Origin: G963663615 sp963663615
Lineage (GTDB): Bacteria > Bacteroidota > Ignavibacteria > Ignavibacteriales > Melioribacteraceae
Reading direction: 5' to 3'
DNA: 64,000 bases
NCBI GenBank assembly: GCA_963663615.1
Contig: OY760517.1
Location: 1,364,001 to 1,428,000 of the forward strand
Every line of letters begins with the position of its first letter. The stretch's first letter is position 1. Below, one piece after another: positions 57,293 to 64,000 of the stretch. A model generated the notes under the pieces. It was not told where the DNA came from and ran no database searches. It was given only the letters and a program-made list of their open reading frames with translations. A program made the translations under genes and the position numbers.

Positions 57293-57570
57293 AAATAACA
57301 AAAGCACCAACGTGCTATCAAAATTTAAGATTTGAAATATAGGTAAAAAAAAATTAGATGCAAAGAAAAAAATAAAAAATATGTATTTTATGATTTATCT
57401 CAATTTTATGTGATAAATAAATGTTTGAATTTAAATTTATTGCAATTATTCCTATATTTTTATTTTGTAAATTGCAATGAGATATTAAAAATATGAAAAA
57501 TTGCTACATCTAATCTTTCAATTTATTATTATGTTTTGTTGTATGGGATAATAATCTTTACGGGAACTTC

Positions 57571-59472
57571 ATGGAAAACTTGATCGGTCTTCAGATTGAT
57601 AACTACCAAATTATTTCCACGCTTGGTAAGGGTGGAATGGGTGTAGTTTACAAGGCTTATGATACTCAGTTGGACAGGGAGGTAGCTATCAAGATGATGA
57701 GCTCCAAAATGTTCGATAACGAGAGAATGGTAAACAGATTTAAGAATGAGGCGAAAAATCAGGCAAAGTTACTTCATCCTAACATTGTAACTGTGTACGG
57801 GTTTATTGAGTATTCTGATTTGCTCGGTATTGTAATGGAAATGGTTGAAGGGGATAGCCTTGAAAAAGTGCTTTATAACCAAAAACGTTTCAGTATTTAT
57901 GATACTGTATTTATTATGAAACAAATTCTTGCCGGTTTGGCTGTTGCTCATGGAAAAGGATTTGTACACAGGGATATTAAACCTCCAAATATTATTTTCA
58001 ATCATGAAAATGTTGCCAAACTGATGGATTTTGGTATTTCAAAATCAAACACCGAAAAGAAGTTTACCAAAACAGGTTCAAAAATAGGTACCGTTTATTA
58101 TATGGCTCCTGAACAAATCCGTGGGGAGGATGTGTCTCCACATACTGATATTTATTCTCTTGGTTGTACTATCTACGAAATGCTTACGGGTGTGCCTCCG
58201 TTTTATTATAAGAGTGAATACGAAATTATGGATGCACATGTTAATAAACAGCCAAAATTAGTTTCTGAAGTTATACCGGGTATGCCTCAAATTGTTGATG
58301 AAGTTGTTATTAAAGCTATGAGTAAAGACCCATACCAGAGATACCATTCATGTGAAGAGTTTGCTGCTGCCCTGGAGCAGATTAGTAATTTTATTGAAAA
58401 TGTTAAAAGAGAAACTGCCAGAAAAAAGGAAGTAAAACAGAAAAATGCCAAGAGATTTTCTCTTGTGGGTCTTTTTGCTTTTGTTGGGGTTGGACTGGTA
58501 ATTGCTTATCTGGTGCTAACCCAGGCTATGGATTTGGTGGAAAGTGGTAAAATAGAGGAGTTTGAAAGGCATCATGGTGTACAATCATGGTTCGATTCCG
58601 GTGAGGCTGAAAAACTTTTTAGCAAGCAAAGTCGTGTTAACTCGGGTGTGAGAGAGGAGTTTAACAGAATAGGATTTTCGGGAAATACAGGTTATTTGCT
58701 TGGTGGAAATGGTACTGTTCTTATTTCAACAAATAATGGTGGTAGTTGGAACAAGAAAGATTTTAAAGATAACTCATCAATGTATGATGCACATATATTT
58801 AAAAACGGAAGTGCCCTTTTTGTTGGAGATTCGGGCAGGGTTTACTTTTCTGATAGTGAGTTCAGAAATTTTAGAAAGATTGATATAGGTGTTGATAATA
58901 CCCTCTTCCGTATTGAGTTTATTGATGAACGTGTTGGTTTTATTAGTGGTTCAAGAGGATTACTGTACCGTACTACCGATGGCGGCAATACCTGGAGCAG
59001 AATTGGTATTGAAACTTCGCAAAATTTGTTTGATATAGATTTTGTTGATAATAAAACCGGGTATGTTGTTGGCTGGAGCGGTGTTATTTTCCGTACCAAT
59101 GATATGGGACTTACATGGACTGCCTTACCAAAGTTTACTCAAAACTATCTTAAATCGGTTATTTTCCTTTCGGAGGATGTGGGACTTGCTGTTGGTGGTA
59201 AAGGTACATTGTACCGTACCAATAACGGAGCAAAATCATGGCGGAAAAAACTTCCTAAGTTTAAAGGTGGTTTAAGCAGTATTAAACAGGTAAACGACAA
59301 ATACACAATTGCTGTTGGAAGCAGGGGAGCATTGTTCTATTCTCCCGATAGAGGCAAAAACTGGTACGGTGTAAAAACAAAATCGTTCGTAAATTTTAAT
59401 GACCTTGATGTAAATTCCTTTGGAAAAGTATATATTGCAGGCGTAAATGGTACAATTTTAAAACTTTTCTAA
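57571..59472 (+). CDS. Ser/Thr protein kinase with extracytoplasmic YCF48-like propeller
   Basis: 633 residues. A complete Hanks-type kinase domain covers ~10-275: GKGGMG (19-24), Lys41 in VAIK, HRDIKPPN (Asp135, Asn140) and DFG (153-155). After a basic linker one membrane helix lies at ~297-317. The outer part (~350-633) has repeated blades with 'GNGTVLISTNNGGSWN', 'YRTTDGGNTWSRI', 'FRTNDMGLTW', matching YCF48/photosystem II assembly-factor type propellers. The kinase thus reports an external signal across the membrane. It is the first gene of an operon with murA, a membrane peptidase and a CCA/poly(A) polymerase (gaps of 12, 1 and -4 nt), which suggests a link to the cell envelope. The propeller's ligand is unknown. 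Confidence 0.93.
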   Translation: MENLIGLQIDNYQIISTLGKGGMGVVYKAYDTQLDREVAIKMMSSKMFDNERMVNRFKNEAKNQAKLLHPNIVTVYGFIEYSDLLGIVMEMVEGDSLEKVLYNQKRFSIYDTVFIMKQILAGLAVAHGKGFVHRDIKPPNIIFNHENVAKLMDFGISKSNTEKKFTKTGSKIGTVYYMAPEQIRGEDVSPHTDIYSLGCTIYEMLTGVPPFYYKSEYEIMDAHVNKQPKLVSEVIPGMPQIVDEVVIKAMSKDPYQRYHSCEEFAAALEQISNFIENVKRETARKKEVKQKNAKRFSLVGLFAFVGVGLVIAYLVLTQAMDLVESGKIEEFERHHGVQSWFDSGEAEKLFSKQSRVNSGVREEFNRIGFSGNTGYLLGGNGTVLISTNNGGSWNKKDFKDNSSMYDAHIFKNGSALFVGDSGRVYFSDSEFRNFRKIDIGVDNTLFRIEFIDERVGFISGSRGLLYRTTDGGNTWSRIGIETSQNLFDIDFVDNKTGYVVGWSGVIFRTNDMGLTWTALPKFTQNYLKSVIFLSEDVGLAVGGKGTLYRTNNGAKSWRKKLPKFKGGLSSIKQVNDKYTIAVGSRGALFYSPDRGKNWYGVKTKSFVNFNDLDVNSFGKVYIAGVNGTILKLF

Positions 59473-59484
59473 ACTGGAGAAATA

Positions 59485-60756
59485 TTGGACAAGTTCGTTA
59501 TTAGAGGAGGCAAGCCCCTTATTGGAAAGGTTAAGGTTAGTGGAGCCAAAAACTCCTCGCTTGCTATTATACCTGCTGCTATTTTGAATGATGGGATGAA
59601 TGTTTTTGAAAACATTCCTGAAGTTAACGATATATTTACTATGAAAAAATTGCTCGCCAACATGGGAGCTGAAACAGAATATGATAAAGAAACACAGGTT
59701 TTTAAGGTTAATACCGCTTCACTTAATTCGGTTACCGCACCTTATGAACATGTAAAAAAAATGCGTGCAAGCGTTTATGTTTTAGGTCCGCTTTTAGCCA
59801 GATATGGTGAAGCACGTGTTTCGATGCCAGGTGGTTGTGCCTGGGGACCACGTCCGATTAACCTGCATCTTGAAGCAATGAAAAAGCTTGGTGCCGATAT
59901 TGAACTTGAGGATGGATATATTATTGCCAAAACAAGCCGACTTCAGGGTGCCAAAATAAACTTCGATATTTCTTCTGTTGGTGCTACAGGTAACGCCCTT
60001 ATGGCTGCGGTGCTGGCAAAAGGAACTACTAAAATCACCAATGCTGCCATTGAACCAGAAATTACTGCACTTGCTCGCTATCTTGAAAAGATGGGTGCCA
60101 AAATTAATGGAGTAGGTACTCAAACCCTTGAAATTGAAGGGGTGGATGAACTTAAATCTGCTAATGTTGCTAACATAGGTGACAGGATTGAAGCCGGCAC
60201 ATTGCTTATTGCCGCAGCACTTACTCATGGTAAAATTGAGCTTGATTACGGTGAATCAGATAATATTGAAGCTGTATTAAGAAAACTTGAAGATAGTGGA
60301 CTGGATATTTCAAACGGTGGCAGTAAAATATCGCTTGATGCTACTAATTCGGAAATTATTAGTACCGATATTACTACTTCCATTTTTCCTGGTTTTCCTA
60401 CCGATATGCAGGCTCAATGGACTGCCTATATGGCATTAGCTAATGGTACTGCTACAATAATTGATAATATTTATTTTGACCGTTTTAAGCATATACCTGA
60501 ACTTATTCGTCTTGGTGCAAATATTGAGAATATAAAGAATACTGCGGTTGTTAAAGGCGTAAAACAACTTAAGGGTGCCAAGGTAATGTCAACTGATTTA
60601 CGTGCGTCTGCTTCTCTAGTTTTGGGCGGGCTTGCGGCTGAGGGTACAACAGAGGTATTGCGTATTTATCACCTTGACAGAGGCTATCAGCGTATCGAGG
60701 AAAAACTTGCTGCACTGGGTGCTGACATTGAAAGGGTAAAAACAGAAGAGTTTTAA
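59485..60756 (+). CDS. murA: UDP-N-acetylglucosamine 1-carboxyvinyltransferase
   Basis: First committed enzyme of peptidoglycan synthesis; transfers enolpyruvate from phosphoenolpyruvate. 423 residues from TTG 59485 (GGAGAAATA upstream). Lys22-Asn23 (SGAKNSS), the loop with Cys118 (MPGGCAWGPRPI) and TDMQAQW match the family; the Cys means it is the fosfomycin-sensitive type. It sits in the kinase operon. Since bacterial Ser/Thr kinases are known to act on cell-wall precursor synthesis in other phyla, regulation by the upstream kinase is possible but not shown. Confidence 0.97.
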   Translation: MDKFVIRGGKPLIGKVKVSGAKNSSLAIIPAAILNDGMNVFENIPEVNDIFTMKKLLANMGAETEYDKETQVFKVNTASLNSVTAPYEHVKKMRASVYVLGPLLARYGEARVSMPGGCAWGPRPINLHLEAMKKLGADIELEDGYIIAKTSRLQGAKINFDISSVGATGNALMAAVLAKGTTKITNAAIEPEITALARYLEKMGAKINGVGTQTLEIEGVDELKSANVANIGDRIEAGTLLIAAALTHGKIELDYGESDNIEAVLRKLEDSGLDISNGGSKISLDATNSEIISTDITTSIFPGFPTDMQAQWTAYMALANGTATIIDNIYFDRFKHIPELIRLGANIENIKNTAVVKGVKQLKGAKVMSTDLRASASLVLGGLAAEGTTEVLRIYHLDRGYQRIEEKLAALGADIERVKTEEF

Positions 60757-60757
60757 T

Positions 60758-62929
60758 TTGAAGAACTCATTAGTTTCAAAATATATTTACGAAATAGTTT
60801 TTGTGGCAGCTTTTACAATTTTACAGGTGCTAATTGTAAGGCTGCCTCTTTTTAATGTTACAGGGTATGAGTTTTCTGCACTTAACGCTATTTTCCTCTC
60901 CGTATTGAGCTTATCGCTGGTACAAAACAAAAAGTTTTGTAGTTCAGATAAAAGCTATCAATATACTCTGCATTTGTTGTTTGTTTTTCTTCCTCTCGTA
61001 ATTTCTATTATTGCTACAATTTGTTTTAGTGTTTGTCCGCTCGATACCAACAGTTTATTTTATATTGTAATTACTATTCCCGCTTATTTTTTAGGATTGG
61101 CTATTGGAAAAATAGCATTAAGGTTATCTCCAAAGTATTCAATTGTTATTTCCGGGGCAGTAATTATTATATTATGCATTATTCCAGCCATCGAAATATT
61201 TATTTATCCGCAGGTTTATTTTTACAATCCGATTATTGGCTTTTTGCCCGGTACCATTTATGATGAAGACTTTTCAATAACCACCAAGTTGCTGGTGTAC
61301 AGAGGTATTACCATTTTGTTGATTGTTGCTCTGTTTTATGTACTAAAAGCAGAGGGGAGAAAATTTAAGCAAGGTTTGTTTTGGGTTGTAACTATTTATT
61401 TGGTATTCTTAATTTTCAAACCTTCACTTGGGTTTGCCACAACAACAGAAACCATGTACGATTATATGGGTGGGAAAACCGAAACCGAACATTTTAATAT
61501 TTACTTTTCCAGCGAGCTTAAACCGGAACAGGTTAAGATTCTGGAATACTATCATGAGTTTTATTTTGCCCGACTTAAGGAGGAAACAGGGTATGAGACC
61601 CATGATAAAATCTCTTCCTTTGTATTTCCTGATGATGATACCAAGAAAAGATTATTTGGTTCGAGAAATGCTGATGTTGCACGTATCTGGACTAACCAGA
61701 TTTTTGTTGAATTCGATAATATGGATGTAACTTTAAAGCATGAGCTTGTGCATATTTTTTCTGCAGTAATTGGCGTTACACCTTTCAAGATTGCTGATAA
61801 TTTCAATTTTGCCATGATTGAGGGGTATGCTATGGCTTATGAAAATAATTATCGTAATCTGGATATAGATTACTCCGTTGCACTGGCTTATAATAATGGT
61901 TTTAAAGTTAAGCTAACAAAGCTGTTTGGCGGATTAAACTTTTTTGGAAATGCTTCATCTCTTTCATATTTATATTCCGGTTCGTTTATAAAATATATAA
62001 AACGTTTATATGGCAATGAAATCGTTAATAAACTTTACACGGAAACAGACTTTAAAAAATATACTGGTAGAACTCTTGAGGAATTGCAAATCGGCTTTTT
62101 TGAATATATAGATTCATTGCCTAAAGAATTAAGTGAACATAAGGCAAATTTAAGATTTGGATTTAAACCGCTAGTAAAGAAAGTATGTCCAAGATATTTG
62201 GCTGCTGAAAAATCGCGTGCATGGAAAATTTACGCTGAAGGTAACTATGAGGAAGCAAAAAATAAATTTAGCAAACTATTACACTATGCAGATGATAATG
62301 AATCCCTTTTTGGGTTTGTAAGGTCATCAATTAAAACGGATTCGTTTTCGGTAGCACTTAAAGAAGTTAGCGAGCGTATGCAGGCTTATAAAGGTACAGC
62401 ATATTATTACAATATTGAATTATTACTTGCTGATTTGAGTTCTTTGACAAATGATGAGAATATGGCTGATTCATTATACAGGGAAGTCTTGATTCAAAAT
62501 CCTGCTGCTGGATACTATAATGCAGCTTATACTAAATTAAAATTATTGGGTACTAATAATCTAAACAAATATTTACTGGCAAATCATCAAGAGAAAGTGG
62601 AAATAACAAGTCAGTTACTTTTAGATACCGGTGATTATACGATACTTTCCAGACTGATTGATATTGCTGGAAATACCAGTTTTCTTAATACCTACATTGT
62701 AGATTTGGCAGATTCAGAAAAAATGAGTGGAATATCTGCATTGCTTGCAGAAAAAATATCGATATTTTGTCTTAACAATTATAAATTTGAATTAGCAAAT
62801 AAATTTGTTTTATTTGCCAAATTGAAAAATGATAATCCATTCAAGAAATACCGACTAAATGAACTGGAATTACTTACCGAGTGGTTTATAAAATGTGATA
62901 ATGATAACAAAGAAGATGTGCGAGATTGA
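60758..62929 (+). CDS. Polytopic membrane protein with HExxH metallopeptidase domain and helical repeats
   Basis: 723 residues from TTG 60758, one base after murA. About seven membrane helices lie in residues ~8-230. A soluble domain follows with TTETMYDYMGGKTETEH..., a zinc-peptidase site HELVH (His328, Glu329, His332) and Glu355 in MIEGYAMAYE, as in the peptidase MA-like (gluzincin) group. Residues ~480-720 are helical with TPR-like pairs (GNYEEAKNKFSKLLHYAD). The family could not be named further. By position it may process an envelope protein. Its stop overlaps the next start (TTGA). Confidence 0.8.
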   Translation: MKNSLVSKYIYEIVFVAAFTILQVLIVRLPLFNVTGYEFSALNAIFLSVLSLSLVQNKKFCSSDKSYQYTLHLLFVFLPLVISIIATICFSVCPLDTNSLFYIVITIPAYFLGLAIGKIALRLSPKYSIVISGAVIIILCIIPAIEIFIYPQVYFYNPIIGFLPGTIYDEDFSITTKLLVYRGITILLIVALFYVLKAEGRKFKQGLFWVVTIYLVFLIFKPSLGFATTTETMYDYMGGKTETEHFNIYFSSELKPEQVKILEYYHEFYFARLKEETGYETHDKISSFVFPDDDTKKRLFGSRNADVARIWTNQIFVEFDNMDVTLKHELVHIFSAVIGVTPFKIADNFNFAMIEGYAMAYENNYRNLDIDYSVALAYNNGFKVKLTKLFGGLNFFGNASSLSYLYSGSFIKYIKRLYGNEIVNKLYTETDFKKYTGRTLEELQIGFFEYIDSLPKELSEHKANLRFGFKPLVKKVCPRYLAAEKSRAWKIYAEGNYEEAKNKFSKLLHYADDNESLFGFVRSSIKTDSFSVALKEVSERMQAYKGTAYYYNIELLLADLSSLTNDENMADSLYREVLIQNPAAGYYNAAYTKLKLLGTNNLNKYLLANHQEKVEITSQLLLDTGDYTILSRLIDIAGNTSFLNTYIVDLADSEKMSGISALLAEKISIFCLNNYKFELANKFVLFAKLKNDNPFKKYRLNELELLTEWFIKCDNDNKEDVRD

Positions 62930-64000
62930 ATTTTAAAGAATATATTTCAGATAAAAAGTTTTTAAGAGTTGCCTCCGAGTTAGCTGCTGAAACAGGCGAC
63001 AAAATTTATATTGTTGGTGGATTTGTAAGAGATATAATTCTCGATAGAAAAAGAGCAGATATCGATATACTTGTTATTGGTAGTGGACCTGATTTTGCTG
63101 CTGCTTTGGCAAAAAAATTAAGAATAAAAAAGGTGTCTGTCTTCCGTAATTTTGGTACTGCTCATTTCAAATACAGGAACATTGATCTTGAGTTTGTAGG
63201 TGCAAGAAAAGAATCATACGAGCGTAACAGCAGAAAACCTGTTGTTGAGGATGGTACTTTTGAAGACGATATTAACCGCAGGGATTTTACTATAAATACA
63301 CTTGCTCTATCTTTGAATAAGGATAGTTTTGGTGAGATGATCGATACTTTTGGCGGTTATGAGCATATACAAGAAGGTTTTATACAGACACCACTGGACC
63401 CAATGGTAACTTTCGATGATGATCCATTAAGAATTTTGAGAGCGTTCCGATTTGCGAGTCAGTTAAACTTTACAGTTTCGGATGAGATTAAGGTAGCTGC
63501 CGGCAAAATGGCATCCCGCCTTAAAATTGTATCGCAAGAAAGGATAACAGATGAGTTTCTTAAAATAATGGCTTCGCCCAATCCCTCAACAGGGTTAAAG
63601 CTGCTATACCAGTGTGGAGTAATGGAGGTTATATTTCCTGAGGTTGCCAAACTTGCCGGTACAGAGCAAAGGGAACAATTTCATCATAAGGATGTTTTTT
63701 ACCATACTGTACAGGTTATTGATAATGTTGCAGAGGTATCGGATAATGTTTGGTTACGTTTTGCAGCACTGGTTCATGATATTGCAAAACCGAAAACCAA
63801 GAAGTTTGTTGATGATATTGGTTGGACTTTTCACGGGCATGAAGAGATTGGTGCACGTATGATGAAAGGACTATTTAAGCGTCTTAAACTACCTCAGACA
63901 AAACTTGCCTATGTTGAAAATTTGGTGAGACTGCATTTAAGACCCATAGCATTGGTTGATGATGAAGTAACAGACTCGGCAATTAGAAGGCTTATTGTTA
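62926..64000 (+). CDS. CCA-adding enzyme / poly(A) polymerase family, with HD domain, truncated by window edge
   Basis: Starts with TTG 62926 overlapping the upstream TGA (TTGA) and stays open to the right edge, giving 358 residues in view. The nucleotidyltransferase head is clear: IYIVGGFVRDIIL, RADIDILVIG (catalytic Asp pair), FGTAHFKY, RRDFTINTLAL, and DPLRILRAFRFA. An HD domain follows with HKDVFYHTVQVI and ALVHDIAKPKTKK. The class II tRNA nucleotidyltransferase and poly(A) polymerase I share this fold, so which activity applies cannot be decided. It is the fourth gene in the kinase-murA operon. Confidence 0.9.
   Translation, partial: MNFKEYISDKKFLRVASELAAETGDKIYIVGGFVRDIILDRKRADIDILVIGSGPDFAAALAKKLRIKKVSVFRNFGTAHFKYRNIDLEFVGARKESYERNSRKPVVEDGTFEDDINRRDFTINTLALSLNKDSFGEMIDTFGGYEHIQEGFIQTPLDPMVTFDDDPLRILRAFRFASQLNFTVSDEIKVAAGKMASRLKIVSQERITDEFLKIMASPNPSTGLKLLYQCGVMEVIFPEVAKLAGTEQREQFHHKDVFYHTVQVIDNVAEVSDNVWLRFAALVHDIAKPKTKKFVDDIGWTFHGHEEIGARMMKGLFKRLKLPQTKLAYVENLVRLHLRPIALVDDEVTDSAIRRLIV

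Noticed and set aside
1..64000. CRISPR array, IS element, phage or plasmid functions.
   Set aside because: No regular direct repeats, transposase, integrase or replication genes were seen anywhere in the window.

Overview
The window is a piece of a chromosome from an AT-rich bacterium of the Bacteroidota/Chlorobi/Ignavibacteria side of the tree, most likely Ignavibacteria-like. The evidence is: secreted proteins ending in a type IX secretion (T9SS) sorting domain with the motif NYPNPFNP (genes at 30905-33820 and 50270-52020); a PorV/PorQ-family outer-membrane protein; TonB-dependent receptors with an N-terminal carboxypeptidase-regulatory-like domain; hybrid multi-PAS histidine kinases; and Bacteroidetes-type promoters (TTTG, 19-20 nt, TAnnTTTG). 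Shine-Dalgarno sequences are often clear, and several genes start with TTG. No rRNA, phage, IS element or CRISPR array was seen.

Layout. 1-4972: pectin breakdown genes (rhamnogalacturonan acetylesterase end, pectinesterase, VOC protein, PL10 pectate lyase lipoprotein, an NTF2-like secreted protein), closed by a heavily decayed alpha-L-fucosidase pseudogene. 5034-8073: Dps ferritin with a Fur/PerR-like operator, then a lipoprotein/outer-membrane-barrel pair. 8423-11308: a NagB-PIG-L fusion, then a katG (catalase-peroxidase) remnant. 11540-17237: a PrsW-like membrane protein and a two-gene sensor kinase/response regulator operon. 17421-20335: an orphan lipoprotein, an OsmC peroxidase carrying the same operator half-sites as dps, and a YgiQ radical SAM protein. 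20433-26958: phytase-like lipoprotein, TonB receptor and a 7TM-PAS histidine kinase. 27110-30766: MscS channel, a glutamine amidotransferase and a fusion of a Ddl-like ATP-grasp with a degenerate M20 domain. 30905-35154: a T9SS-exported propeller protein and a secreted LIM-DA1-like peptidase. 35318-37719: HydG and HydE. 37833-42248: TPR lipoprotein, DUF58 protein, two paralogous membrane proteins of unknown role, phosphoglucosamine mutase. 42639-50178: TonB receptor, a 1197-residue secreted protein and a PorV-family protein in one operon. 50270-52803: a frameshifted T9SS beta-helix gene and a HicAB module with a damaged antitoxin. 52931-57292: DPP-IV-like peptidase, ClpP, trigger factor, tRNA-Leu. 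57571-64000: an operon of a Ser/Thr kinase with a YCF48-like propeller, MurA, a membrane HELVH peptidase and a CCA-adding/poly(A) polymerase-family enzyme that runs off the window.

How it fits together. The left end served plant cell-wall polysaccharide use, and part of it (fucosidase) is decaying. Peroxide defence appears to rest on dps and osmC under a shared Fur-family operator, while katG has been lost here. Three CRP/FNR-type palindromes sit in intergenic regions. The most unusual items are the GATase plus Ddl/M20 fusion pair, the secreted LIM-DA1 peptidase, the kinase-propeller gene leading a murA operon, the TonB receptor-phytase pair split by a terminator, and the unrecognised paralogous membrane-protein pair at 39254-40706.
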